In this document: one piece after another, positions 43,187 to 51,448 of the stretch | Position numbering within the stretch: position 1 is the stretch's first letter | Layout of the letters: each line of letters opens with the position of its first letter | Assembly: GCF_002899825.2 (NCBI RefSeq) | Contig: NZ_PPED02000004.1 | Coordinates: 635,884-699,883 of the forward strand | From: Chryseobacterium phosphatilyticum | Lineage (GTDB): Bacteria; Bacteroidota; Bacteroidia; Flavobacteriales; Weeksellaceae | DNA: 64,000 nt | Direction: 5' to 3' | The notes under the pieces: generated by a model | The model's database searches: none | What the model saw: only the letters and a program-made list of their open reading frames with translations | What the model was told of the DNA's origin: nothing | Position numbers and translations under genes: made by a program

Positions 43187-43768
43187 ATGTTTGAGCATAT
43201 TAAAAACAAGTTTCCTTTTCCCAAAGAAAAATGGCGAAAACTTCTTAACAGTTTTGAAAGGATGGAAGTACCGCCTAAAACCCTGCTGTTAAAAGAAGGA
43301 GAAATTTCCTATAATGCCTTTTATATCGAAAAGGGAATGGTGAGAGCCTGGTATAACAACGACGGAAAAGACGTTACTTTTCAGTTTTTTCTGGAAAACA
43401 CTATGTTTTCTTCCCTGGAGAGTTTCAAAAAAGGATTACCAAGCATGGTTTCTTTTGAAACCATAGAACCTTGTGTCCTATATAAAATCAAAAAACAGGA
43501 CGTAGAAGTATTTCTCGAAGAGGTCTACGAAAATCCGGAACTTAGAAAAGTATTTATGGATGCCCTTTTTGAAAGGGTTTTTGATTATATGAAACATTTC
43601 TTTTCATTCATTAAAGATACCCCTCAACAACGGTATATTAATTTCGCTAAGGAAAAACCGGAAATTATCAAAAGGATTCCACAACATTATATAGCTTCTT
43701 ACCTGGGAATTACCACCGTCCATCTGAGCAGGATAAAAAGTAAAATATTAAAAGAAAAACTTCTTTAA
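43187..43768 (+). CDS. Crp/Fnr-family transcriptional regulator
   Basis: This 193-residue protein has an N-terminal cyclic-nucleotide-binding-like jelly roll (about 15-125; LLKEGEISYNAFYIEKGMVRAWY) and a C-terminal helix-turn-helix (about 160-190; HYIASYLGITTVHLSRIKSK). Fe-S cysteines and the classical cAMP-binding residues are not evident, so the ligand is unknown. In Bacteroidota such genes often lie next to the oxidoreductase they control. Here an alcohol dehydrogenase gene begins 202 nt downstream in the same direction. Confidence 0.87.
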   Translation: MFEHIKNKFPFPKEKWRKLLNSFERMEVPPKTLLLKEGEISYNAFYIEKGMVRAWYNNDGKDVTFQFFLENTMFSSLESFKKGLPSMVSFETIEPCVLYKIKKQDVEVFLEEVYENPELRKVFMDALFERVFDYMKHFFSFIKDTPQQRYINFAKEKPEIIKRIPQHYIASYLGITTVHLSRIKSKILKEKLL

Positions 43769-43969
43769 GTTGGAAGATGGAGAAGGAAACCTGAAGTTTC
43801 TTGCAGACAATATAGAACTGAAGGGTATTTATTTTTTAGCACAACGTCCACAAAGAGTTTTTAAACTAATAAATAAACTTCCATCTCCCGCCTTTCTTGC
43901 AAAACTGATAACAAATGTTATTGCTCCCCAGCCTGTTCTGGAGATAATTTTGCATAAAAATGTTAAGCA
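43769..43969. other. Spacer of degenerate repeat type between regulator and dehydrogenase
   Basis: This 201-nt stretch starts with TTGGAAGATGGAG and later contains CTTCCATCTCCC, which are inverted relatives of the spacer units at 15767 and 62.4 kb. A 67-codon frame (43770-43973) spans it, but its TTG start lies within the repeat unit. I regard it as non-coding spacer. Confidence 0.4.
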
Positions 43970-44941
43970 ATGAAAGCAGCAGTAGTATTTGAAAAAGGAA
44001 GTATTCCTCAATATGCAGATTTTCCGGAACCAGAAGCAATACAGGAAAATGAAGTTATAATATCAGTAAAAGCGGCATCAATTAAAAATCTGGATAAAGC
44101 AAGGGCCAGTGGGAAACATTATTCCACCAAAAATGAAATTTTCCAGCCTACGATAATCGGTTCAGATGGAGTAGGGTATCTGGAGGATGGTACAAAGGTC
44201 TATTTTTTTAGTAAAAAAGGTAGCGTAGCTGAAAAAGTGATCGTGGATCGCCAATTTGTGATTCCGGTTCCTGAAAATCTTGACTTTTCTATGGCGGCAG
44301 CTCTTCCGAACGCCGTAATGGGCTCTGCAATGGGCTTGAAATTTAAAGCCGGAATCAGGTCAGGGGATGTTGTTTTAATTAACGGAGCTACCGGGATTAC
44401 GGGAAGAATAGCTGTTCAGATTGCCAGATTATATGGCGCTAAAAAGATTATTGTAACCGGAAGAAATGAAGATTCATTGAAATCCTTACTTGACTTAGGT
44501 GCAGATGATAGGGTCTCTTTGCAGCTCAGTGATGATGATTTTAAGCAAAGAATTAAAGAAATTCACAATGAGACTCCCATTGATATTGTGCTTGATTATA
44601 TCTGGGGACATTCCGTAGAAATGATTTTATCTGCTTTTAAAGGAGACGGAACATTTTCTCATAAAACAAAACTGGTTTCTGTAGGAGGAATGAGTGGCGA
44701 TATCATTCAATTGTCTTCCCAGATTCTCCGGGGTACAGATATTCAGATTTCAGGGTCAGGATTAGGAAGCTGGACTAAGGAAGAGTCCATGCTTTTATTT
44801 TCAGAGATCATTCCTGAAATGTTTCTAGCTGCAGCAGAAGGAAAAATCAAAATAGAAACAGAAGACATTGACCTTAAGAATATTGAGAAGGTCTGGAATG
44901 CCGAGATGCCCGCCGGAAAGAGGCTGGTGATCAAAATTTAA
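43970..44941 (+). CDS. MDR-family zinc-type alcohol dehydrogenase / quinone oxidoreductase
   Basis: This 323-residue medium-chain reductase has an N-terminal GroES-like domain (about 1-125; IIGSDGVGYLEDG) and a Rossmann domain with NGATGITGRIAVQIARLYGAKK (about 142-163) for NADPH binding. The catalytic zinc ligands of true alcohol dehydrogenases are not evident, so a quinone-oxidoreductase or enoyl-reductase-like activity is more likely. It is probably controlled by the Crp/Fnr-type gene just upstream. Confidence 0.87.
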   Translation: MKAAVVFEKGSIPQYADFPEPEAIQENEVIISVKAASIKNLDKARASGKHYSTKNEIFQPTIIGSDGVGYLEDGTKVYFFSKKGSVAEKVIVDRQFVIPVPENLDFSMAAALPNAVMGSAMGLKFKAGIRSGDVVLINGATGITGRIAVQIARLYGAKKIIVTGRNEDSLKSLLDLGADDRVSLQLSDDDFKQRIKEIHNETPIDIVLDYIWGHSVEMILSAFKGDGTFSHKTKLVSVGGMSGDIIQLSSQILRGTDIQISGSGLGSWTKEESMLLFSEIIPEMFLAAAEGKIKIETEDIDLKNIEKVWNAEMPAGKRLVIKI

Positions 44942-45147
44942 CCACAATTTCAGTTTTTTATCCACAATTCTTTTATCTGTTTTCTTTTTTTACTATTTTT
45001 ATAATAGAAATTTATGAAATGGAAAATTCAAAAAAAAGTTGCAACTTTGCATAAATATTTGAATATCAGTTTCAGATACATTATTAATTAATAGTTTGTC
45101 GAGGTTTGTAAGTAATTTCAAACATCAGGCTGACAAAGAGGACACTA

Positions 45148-46527
45148 TTGGAAGAGTATTTTGGAAATGAACTTGTAAAAAAGTTCGAAGAAATGATGGA
45201 GAACAATGATGAATTCTACTTCGATACAGAGGAGTTGGAAGATATTATTGTTTATTATTTGGAGCTTGGCGACTATAACTACGCTGATATGGCGGTAAGT
45301 TATGGGTTAAAGCTTCATCCCAATTCTTTAGATATCAAGATTAAAAAACTTGAAATTCTTTTGGAGTGGGAAGAATATAATACGGCGAAAGGGCTTATCA
45401 ACGAGCTCAAAGGTTCCTCTATGGAAAATACAGACTTTATGGTTTGCTACGCCAAGTATTATTCGAACCTGGGAAATCCTAAAAGATCCATTGAAATTTG
45501 TAAACAAGCTTTGACATTAGGGGAAGAAGAAAACTTCCTTCACAACTTTATTGCAGATGAATATGTGAATCTGGGAGATCCTTTTAACGCTCTTAAACAC
45601 TACAGAAAAGCACTGAAAGAAGATCCTACAGATGAGTATGCTCTGGAAAACTGTATGGTATGCTTTAGTGACCTGAATAAGAGTGAGGAGGCCATTGCCT
45701 TTTTGAATGAATATTTAGATGAGTTTTCTTATTCTGAAACCGCATGGTTTGAGTACGGACAATTTTATTTCAATAGAAAGAATTTTGAAGAAGCAATAAG
45801 AGGGTATGACTATTTATTGGCAATCAATTCTAACTCTGTAGGAGTATATGCTAATAAGGCAGCTTGTTATGAGGCTTTAGGGCAGTACCAGAAAGCCATT
45901 GAAACTTATGAGGAAATGTTGGAGTTAGAATATACAAAAGCATTTACTTTCTATAAAATAGGGCTGTGTAATAAAGCTTTAAAACAACCTATTATTGCCT
46001 TAAATGCTTTCCAGAAATCGCTGAGAGAAGATCCTCAGTTTTATCTTGCGATGATGGAACAATCGTATCTGTACGAAGAAATGGGGGGAATGAGTGAAGC
46101 GTTGCATTTTGCAAAAGAAGCCACTCAATTGAATGAAAACAATCTCGACTATCAGAAAAGATTAGCGTTTTTATTTATTGACTCAGGAAAATTTGAAGAA
46201 AGTATTGCCTGTCTTAAAAAATTGGTTGATGCTGAACCTTCAAGATTTTACAACTGGTATGCCTATTCTGAGGTATTAATGCTTTTGGGTGAATATGAAG
46301 AAGCGGTAACAGTTTTGGACAATGCCCTTAAAAAACATTACAGAGCAGAGTTATTCTATCAGTTGAGCAATTGTTTCTTTAACCTGAAAAATCAGGACAA
46401 AGGAACAGAATCACTTCAGAAAGCTCTGGAGCTGGATCCTTCTTTAGCTAAAGATATGCAGAAAAAATATCCGTTTATCAAAGAAGAGGTGAAAAAGGTG
46501 AAAGCCAGAGTGAAAAAGAAAAATTAA
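45148..46527 (+). CDS. TPR-repeat protein
   Basis: This 459-residue cytoplasmic protein is nearly all tetratricopeptide repeats, about ten units from residue 35 to 440 (for example EYVNLGDPFNALKHYRKALKEDP and YEALGQYQKAIETYEEML), with an acidic N-terminus. The start is a TTG at 45148 that gives MEEYFGNELVKKFEE; no ATG lies suitably upstream. TPR proteins scaffold complexes; no partner can be named. A 206-nt AT-rich gap without clear signals precedes it. Confidence 0.87.
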   Translation: MEEYFGNELVKKFEEMMENNDEFYFDTEELEDIIVYYLELGDYNYADMAVSYGLKLHPNSLDIKIKKLEILLEWEEYNTAKGLINELKGSSMENTDFMVCYAKYYSNLGNPKRSIEICKQALTLGEEENFLHNFIADEYVNLGDPFNALKHYRKALKEDPTDEYALENCMVCFSDLNKSEEAIAFLNEYLDEFSYSETAWFEYGQFYFNRKNFEEAIRGYDYLLAINSNSVGVYANKAACYEALGQYQKAIETYEEMLELEYTKAFTFYKIGLCNKALKQPIIALNAFQKSLREDPQFYLAMMEQSYLYEEMGGMSEALHFAKEATQLNENNLDYQKRLAFLFIDSGKFEESIACLKKLVDAEPSRFYNWYAYSEVLMLLGEYEEAVTVLDNALKKHYRAELFYQLSNCFFNLKNQDKGTESLQKALELDPSLAKDMQKKYPFIKEEVKKVKARVKKKN

Positions 46528-46547
46528 AAACATTGAATTAAAATAAG

Positions 46548-46573
46548 AAATCCTGCAAATGCAGGATTTTTTT
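46548..46573. terminator. Bidirectional terminator
   Basis: AAATCCTGC and GCAGGATTT form a hairpin with an AAAT loop and a T tract, between convergent genes. Confidence 0.92.
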
Positions 46574-47432
46574 AATGATTGTATTCGTAAATAAACTTAT
46601 CCGGTGGAGTTGTAGTAGGGTTCCCGTTTGGATCAGTTGATTGCCTGCTTTCTGTAGCAGGGTATCCGCCTGAAGTAAACATAGTGGTATACTGATATCC
46701 TATATGAGAACTTCCGGTACCCCCTGGAGAAGTAGAAGACAGTATACCGTTGTAAGTACTTAAGCTATTTTGAATATTCGAAAATAGTACAGTCACGGCA
46801 TCATTTTCATCCCCATTAAAAATAATTCTGTCAAATCCTTTTACATTTTTAAAAGCATAATTTTTGTTTGTGTGAGTATAAGATCCGTCTTGTGTATAGG
46901 TAACTGTTACCCCGTTAGTAGTTCCTGTGCCTGAACCTGTTACCTTTACCATGTTTCCATTGCTGTACGTATAGATACTGTTGATGATATAATTGTAATG
47001 AGTTCCCAGGTCAGCTTGTTTCTTTACATTGATTTGTGTTGTACTTGTCTGGGTATAAGTATAGGAAACAGTGGTCTCCAAAGTACCTGTTGTTGAATAT
47101 TTTTTATGAACGGAAGAACTCATAAAATTCCCTGTATATCCATATTCTACAGCATTTCTGAGAAGATTGTCTTCGTAGCTTTTGATAGCGGTAATAAAAT
47201 CATCTGTATAGGTGAATTCCGTTCTGTATCCGGGGCTGGCAGTGCTAATCAGATTAATAATCTTAGTACCATTATAGTTGATTTTCATGGCTACACCCCC
47301 TGCAGTAATCTTCACCGGAAGAATAACACTTTGATTGGAAGGATCACTGTTATCAAATGGAGTTTCATCATCTGAACTTCCACAGGAAAAGAAAAATAAG
47401 GCCATAGAGCCAATGAATAGAGTTTTTTTCAT
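46572..47432 (-). CDS. Uncharacterised surface lipoprotein
   Basis: This 286-residue protein has a lipoprotein signal (IGSMALFFFSCGSSDDE; acylated Cys17). The acidic SSDDE right after the Cys resembles the lipoprotein export signal of flavobacterial surface lipoproteins. The rest is Thr/Ser/Tyr-rich and beta-stranded (VSYTYTQTSTTQI; YTYSNGNMVKVTGSG), reminiscent of YD-repeat-like cell-surface proteins. No family is named here. Confidence 0.75.
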   Translation of the reverse strand: MKKTLFIGSMALFFFSCGSSDDETPFDNSDPSNQSVILPVKITAGGVAMKINYNGTKIINLISTASPGYRTEFTYTDDFITAIKSYEDNLLRNAVEYGYTGNFMSSSVHKKYSTTGTLETTVSYTYTQTSTTQINVKKQADLGTHYNYIINSIYTYSNGNMVKVTGSGTGTTNGVTVTYTQDGSYTHTNKNYAFKNVKGFDRIIFNGDENDAVTVLFSNIQNSLSTYNGILSSTSPGGTGSSHIGYQYTTMFTSGGYPATESRQSTDPNGNPTTTPPDKFIYEYNH

Positions 47433-47480
47433 AATTATAAATTGAATTACCTCAAATATAATTTAATTTATAATGAAAAT

Positions 47481-48359
47481 CTATTTTTTATGATTTGTTC
47501 GTAAAAATATAAGTCCTGCAATGATAATTCCCGCGCCGGCAAACTGCATGTAAGTAAGCTTTTCACCATCCAGAGCTCCCCAGATAATAGCTACAATGGG
47601 CATGATCAGAGTAACAGTTGATGCGAAAAGTGGAGAAGAAACTTTTAATAAACGATAGTTCATTGTCATTGCCAATCCGGTTCCGAAAACAGACAAAAGA
47701 CTGACAAACAGTAATCCCATCATAAGATCTTTTGACAACGTAAATTCCGAAAAGAACCCTGTACTGATTAAGGCAATAAGAGAAGGAAGAAATAAAACGA
47801 ACGAGAAAATGAAAGAAGATAAAACAACAGATGAAACGTCCATCAGTTTTGACTTTACCGTTGTTGTACTCATAGCATAGCACAAAGTAGCCAGTAATAA
47901 CAGCAGAATTGGAATCATTTTAAGTTCATTGCTGTCTCCACCACCAAAGGCAAGAATACAAACCCCCGTAAAGCTTATCAATGTTCCTATGATCTGTTTT
48001 TTAGTGGTTTCAAATTTCCAGACCAATCCTCCTACAATAATCACAAAAATAGGCATCATAGAATTGATAATTCCAGCAATACTACTACTCACTTCAGTTT
48101 CAGCAATAGGGAATAAGAACATCGGAATGAAATTTCCGGTAAAAGCAGCCAAAATCAGCCACTTTAGATGTTTTTTAGGAAAAAGCTTGCGATTTGAAAT
48201 AGCAATAGGAAGTAAAATAATTCCTGCAATAAGAACCCTGAGAGCTCCTACCTGAAACGGATTAAAATGTTCAAGAGACTTTTTGATCAGAATAAAAGAT
48301 GACCCCCAAATAATACTTAAGGTAATCAGAAGAATCCATTTTTCTTTATCTGCGTTCAT
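47481..48359 (-). CDS. EamA/DMT-family transporter
   Basis: This 292-residue inner-membrane protein has ten predicted helices arranged as two EamA repeats (about 5-140 and 150-285), with WGSSFILIKKSLEHFNPFQV near the start. The drug/metabolite transporter superfamily exports amino acids and metabolites; the substrate is unknown. Its start overlaps the 3' end of aat by 14 nt, so the two are co-transcribed. Confidence 0.88.
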   Translation of the reverse strand: MNADKEKWILLITLSIIWGSSFILIKKSLEHFNPFQVGALRVLIAGIILLPIAISNRKLFPKKHLKWLILAAFTGNFIPMFLFPIAETEVSSSIAGIINSMMPIFVIIVGGLVWKFETTKKQIIGTLISFTGVCILAFGGGDSNELKMIPILLLLLATLCYAMSTTTVKSKLMDVSSVVLSSFIFSFVLFLPSLIALISTGFFSEFTLSKDLMMGLLFVSLLSVFGTGLAMTMNYRLLKVSSPLFASTVTLIMPIVAIIWGALDGEKLTYMQFAGAGIIIAGLIFLRTNHKK

Positions 48360-48999
48360 TGTTTTCGTGTAAAATTTTTAAAAACTCTTTTTTAGGAATC
48401 ATTGTAGCACCAAGGCTTTCCAGATGCTCGGTATGAGATTGACAATCAATCAATTCTATGGTGTCTTTATAGGTTTCTGCAAAATGAATAAATCCCGCTT
48501 TAGAGGCGTTGCTCACCTTAGCAAACATACTTTCTCCACAAAAGACATTCCCGATCTGTAACCCATAAAAACCCCCAACGAGAATTCCTTCCTTCCAGAC
48601 TTCGATACTTTTAGCCAGGCCATATTCATGAAGCTTAATAAAAGACTCCATTAATTCATCAGAAAGCCAGGTTCCGGTTTGACCATTTCTGCTGGCTTGC
48701 TGGCAATTTTTGATGACTTCCCTGAAGTTTTGATTCTCAGAAAAAGAAAAAACATTTCTGTTCAGAATCTTTCTCATCGATTTAGAAACTTTTATTTCCT
48801 TCGGAAATAAAACAAATCTCGGATCAGGACTCCACCATAGAATTTCCTCCCCCGGATTAAACCATGGAAAAATCCCGAGCTGGTAGGCAAACCAAAGACG
48901 CTCTACAGACAGATCGCCTCCAAAGGCAATCAATCCGTCGTGACCGTCATACAGTTCAGGGTCGGGAAATGAAATCTCGTTTTCGTCTAATCGAACCAT
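48346..48999 (-). CDS. aat: Leucyl/phenylalanyl-tRNA--protein transferase
   Basis: Aat attaches Leu or Phe from aminoacyl-tRNA to N-terminal Arg or Lys of proteins, marking them for ClpAP degradation in the N-degron pathway. The 217-residue protein shows the family core: AYQLGIFPWFNPGEEILWWSPDPRFVLFP (near 38-66), GGFYGLQIGNVFCGESMF near 142-159 and the C-terminal LGA region. Its 3' end overlaps the downstream EamA gene. Confidence 0.95.
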   Translation of the reverse strand: MVRLDENEISFPDPELYDGHDGLIAFGGDLSVERLWFAYQLGIFPWFNPGEEILWWSPDPRFVLFPKEIKVSKSMRKILNRNVFSFSENQNFREVIKNCQQASRNGQTGTWLSDELMESFIKLHEYGLAKSIEVWKEGILVGGFYGLQIGNVFCGESMFAKVSNASKAGFIHFAETYKDTIELIDCQSHTEHLESLGATMIPKKEFLKILHENNERR

Positions 49000-49056
49000 T
49001 TTATCAAAAAAATCCCACTCGGAAAGCAGGATTTATATTAGATCTTTATTCTTTAC

Positions 49057-49434
49057 TTAAAAAGGTAAATCGTCGTCGTCGTCTCCGGCAAACGGATTCT
49101 CGTTAGAAACTGGAGATGCAGATTGCTGTGGCATTGCCTGAGTAGGTTCTGATGCAATATCAGATACTTTTTCTACTCTCCAACCTGTAATAGAGTTGAA
49201 GTATTTAGTTTCACCCTGTGGAGAAACCCATTCTCTACCTCTGATGTTGATTCCTACCTTTACGTTATCTCCTTCTTTAAGACTATCTAATAAACTAATT
49301 TTATCAGATAAAAATTCTATGTTTATCGGCTGTGGATACTGTTCCTGGGTCAAAATAACCATTTCTCTCTTTTGAAACCCGCTCGCAAATGTTTGAGCAT
49401 CAAAAAGTTTCTTTACCGTTCCTTGTAATTCCAT
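49057..49434 (-). CDS. DUF3127 single-strand-binding-like protein
   Basis: This 125-residue protein matches DUF3127, an OB-fold family related to single-strand-binding proteins (GTVKKLFDAQTFASGFQKREMV and VGINIRGREWVSPQG). After about residue 85 it becomes a flexible acidic linker ending in DDDDDLPF. That is the same kind of tail SSB uses to recruit replication and repair proteins. The role is unestablished. It is encoded alone, just upstream of (and divergent from) the tRNA cluster. Confidence 0.85.
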   Translation of the reverse strand: MELQGTVKKLFDAQTFASGFQKREMVILTQEQYPQPINIEFLSDKISLLDSLKEGDNVKVGINIRGREWVSPQGETKYFNSITGWRVEKVSDIASEPTQAMPQQSASPVSNENPFAGDDDDDLPF

Positions 49435-49531
49435 ATCGTAAATATTAACGGTGTAAAAGTAAGAAAATCAATTGTAATAATAGGTGCCGTGGAAAAAAAA
49501 ACTGGAAATTTTAATTTTTTTCTCGGAAAAG

Positions 49532-49594
49532 TTTGGAGGTAAAGGAAATTGTCCTATATTTGCACTCACAAAAACGAAGCAAGCTCTTTAAAAC
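49532..49594 (+). promoter_or_regulatory. tRNA cluster promoter and boxA-like leader
   Basis: A -33 TTTG (49532-49535) and -7 TATATTTG (49555-49562) are 19 bp apart, an excellent Bacteroidota promoter. Downstream, AGCTCTTTAAAAC at 49582-49594 resembles boxA (TGCTCTTTAACA), the antitermination signal of stable-RNA operons. The first tRNA begins 20 nt later. Confidence 0.7.
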
Positions 49595-49613
49595 TTACAA
49601 TATAAAAAAACCA

Positions 49614-49695
49614 GCGGATGTGGTGTAATTGGTAGCCACGCCAGACTTAGGATCTGGTGCCGTGAGGCGTGGGGGTTCGAGTCCCTTCATCCGCA
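49614..49695 (+). tRNA. tRNA-Leu (TAG)
   Basis: The 82-nt sequence folds as a type II tRNA with a long variable arm. The acceptor GCGGATG pairs with CATCCGC, and the TAG anticodon is at 49648-49650. No CCA is encoded. It is identical to the copy at 49989. Confidence 0.96.
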
Positions 49696-49699
49696 CTAT

Positions 49700-49775
49700 G
49701 CGAAAATAGCTCAGCTGGTAGAGCACAACCTTGCCAAGGTTGGGGTCGCGGGTTCGAATCCCGTTTTTCGCTCCA
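49700..49775 (+). tRNA. tRNA-Gly (GCC)
   Basis: The acceptor GCGAAAA pairs with TTTTCGC, the anticodon loop TTGCCAA carries GCC (49733-49735), and CCA is encoded at the 3' end (49773-49775). It lies 4 nt after tRNA-Leu(TAG). Confidence 0.96.
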
Positions 49776-49780
49776 CACCA

Positions 49781-49864
49781 GCCCTGGTGGTGGAACTGGT
49801 AGACACGCAGGACTTAAAATCCTGTGCCTCTTTTGGCGTGCGGGTTCAAGTCCCGCCCGGGGTA
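49781..49864 (+). tRNA. tRNA-Leu (TAA)
   Basis: An 84-nt type II tRNA with acceptor GCCCTGG pairing with CCGGGGT (two G-U pairs) and TAA anticodon at 49815-49817. The variable arm is GCC/GGC and differs from its duplicate at 50124. Confidence 0.96.
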
Positions 49865-49869
49865 CAAAG

Positions 49870-49902
49870 CCCTCTGTATATTTCGTTACGGAGGGTTTTT
49901 TG
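49870..49902 (+). terminator. Terminator of the first tRNA unit
   Basis: CCCTCTGTA and TACGGAGGG pair (with one G-U), followed by TTTTTT. The stem is nearly identical to the terminator at 50213. Confidence 0.9.
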
Positions 49903-49936
49903 TTTTTATAGAGAGCGTTCTTTAAATAGTTTTTTT

Positions 49937-49944
49937 TATATTTG
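49937..49944 (+). promoter_or_regulatory. -7 promoter element of the second tRNA unit
   Basis: TATATTTG matches TAnnTTTG and lies 44 nt before tRNA-Leu(TAG). A clear -33 TTG was not found. Confidence 0.5.
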
Positions 49945-49988
49945 TAAGAGAATTTATTTGATTCTGTGGAAACAGATGAATATAACCA

Positions 49989-50070
49989 GCGGATGTGGTG
50001 TAATTGGTAGCCACGCCAGACTTAGGATCTGGTGCCGTGAGGCGTGGGGGTTCGAGTCCCTTCATCCGCA
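49989..50070 (+). tRNA. tRNA-Leu (TAG), second copy
   Basis: It is identical in sequence to the tRNA at 49614-49695, including the TAG anticodon. Confidence 0.96.
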
Positions 50071-50123
50071 CAAGCATAAAGTAGGATTTGCGTTCATTTC
50101 CTATTTTTTTTGCTAAAACACCA

Positions 50124-50207
50124 GCCCTGGTGGTGGAACTGGTAGACACGCAGGACTTAAAATCCTGTGTTCGTAAGAACGTGCGGGTTCAAGTCCCGCC
50201 CGGGGTA
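50124..50207 (+). tRNA. tRNA-Leu (TAA), second copy
   Basis: It has the same acceptor, D, anticodon and T arms as the tRNA at 49781. The variable-arm stem is GTTC/GAAC instead of GCC/GGC, so pairing is kept while the sequence differs. Confidence 0.96.
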
Positions 50208-50212
50208 CTAAA

Positions 50213-50243
50213 CCCTCTGTAATTTGATTACGGAGGGTTTTTT
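50213..50243 (+). terminator. Terminator of the second tRNA unit
   Basis: CCCTCTGTAAT and ATTACGGAGGG form a hairpin with a short TTG loop and a T tract. Confidence 0.9.
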
Positions 50244-50286
50244 GTTATATTTTCAATAACAATTATCAAAATAAGATGACTAATGT

Positions 50287-50621
50287 CTATTGTTCATTTA
50301 ACTTTTCTTTGAGTTTGCTATTGATATCTCTGATGTCATCCTTGAAATATTTGTTCAAAGTCATAAAGTATTCTGAAACTTCTTGTACGGGTCTATTTTC
50401 TCCATGTACCAATTCAAAAAGCTTGTGTTTTCTAATGATAGCAGAAAGCTCATCAATTTTATAGTTTAACTCTCTTTCTGCGCCAGCTCTTTCTTATTTT
50501 TCCCTTTTTCAGAATAATATTTATGGTTGTGAGCTTCAGAGTTTAATTGATCTAAGTCTCTTATTAATTTTTCAATTTCAGGTTTTTTCCATATTAAATT
50601 GGTTAATTTCTTGAGTGACAT
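50287..50621 (-). pseudogene. Frameshifted small helical gene
   Basis: From an ATG at 50621 the minus strand reads about 51 residues (MSLKKLTNLIWKKPEIEKLI...) to a stop at about 50466. In another frame, a coding-like segment (KIDELSAIIRKHKLFELVHG, then an acidic/basic tail) continues to a stop at 50287-50289. The 335-nt span is one base short of a multiple of three. A single base added in the A-rich stretch around 50495 would join them into about 111 residues. It could be a real frameshift or a homopolymer sequencing error. No family is recognised. Confidence 0.55.
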
Positions 50622-50638
50622 GTGTGTTTATTGTATTT

Positions 50639-51259
50639 CTAGTAGTTTTTATTGGTACTGTTTTCCAGCCTTTCCAGCCTTTTAAAAATTCCTGCAAAAA
50701 TATTTTTTTCAGCGGTAGAAACATAACCTACCACCTTATAAAGATCCTTTTCATTCTTACTATCAGAAGAGTATTGTAAATAACCATCAGAATAAACAAA
50801 AAGAGTATGAGCAGGGTCTTGTTTCAGGTTGGCTTTATTGAGAAAGAGAATATCTCCTTTTTGGTATTGAGGTAAAATAGACAACTCTTGAGTGAATTCA
50901 TACACCAAATCCACGGAGGCTAATATTTTTTGCAATATTTTTCCGTTTGGAGTATTATTGTCTGGTAAGACCTGTTCATCTTTACTTTTTTGAATGGCCA
51001 ATTCCGGGAAAAGCATCGGTTGATGAATGTCTGAAACGCTCACCAATTGGTTTACCTGCAGAGTTTCCGTTAGTAATTTATCAAGATTAAGGTTAAAATG
51101 GTGGGCTACTTTAAGGATGGTTTCAATTTTCGGCTCCGCACGGCCTTCTTCATAAGAGCTTATTACCCCTCTGTTTAAATCAAATAAGTCGGCCAAAGCC
51201 TTTTGACTCAGTCCTTTAACCTGTCTTATTTTCTTAATATTAGTTCCAAAGAAGCTCAT
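50639..51259 (-). CDS. XRE-family transcriptional regulator
   Basis: I start at the ATG at 51259 (206 residues), because upstream in-frame codons add about 50 hydrophobic, Tyr-rich residues that do not belong to the domain. Residues about 5-60 form an HTH-XRE domain (IKKIRQVKGLSQKALADLF; NRGVISSYEEGRAEP). The middle is low complexity, and the C-terminal part (about 110-200; QKGDILFLNKANL, DGYLQYSSDSKN) looks like a peptidase S24/LexA-type sensor fold without an evident catalytic dyad. It is divergent from the 51449 gene. Confidence 0.82.
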   Translation of the reverse strand: MSFFGTNIKKIRQVKGLSQKALADLFDLNRGVISSYEEGRAEPKIETILKVAHHFNLNLDKLLTETLQVNQLVSVSDIHQPMLFPELAIQKSKDEQVLPDNNTPNGKILQKILASVDLVYEFTQELSILPQYQKGDILFLNKANLKQDPAHTLFVYSDGYLQYSSDSKNEKDLYKVVGYVSTAEKNIFAGIFKRLERLENSTNKNY

Positions 51260-51419
51260 TTTCCCTTTCATCTTTTTCGCAAAGATAGAGGTTTTGAAAA
51301 GAGTGATAAAAGTAATGATAATCGGTATTTTTTTATGTTCTTTATAAAGAAGGGGGTAAGATTGTCTGTACCCGTAATATTCTATACTTCTGTATCTGTA
51401 TCCAGACAAGAATACTCCA

Positions 51420-51427
51420 TAATTTTG
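51420..51427 (+). promoter_or_regulatory. -7 promoter element of the 51449 gene
   Basis: TAATTTTG matches TAnnTTTG and lies 21 nt upstream of the start codon at 51449. It falls between two divergent genes. Confidence 0.5.
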
Positions 51428-51448
51428 TTAAGCTAAAAAAGAAATAAT

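Noticed and set aside
43770..43973. 67-codon frame after the Crp/Fnr gene
   Set aside because: It begins at a TTG inside a degenerate spacer repeat, overlaps the next gene and has no recognisable domain.
50276..50464. 62-codon frame on the plus strand
   Set aside because: It is antisense to the better-supported frameshifted gene on the minus strand.
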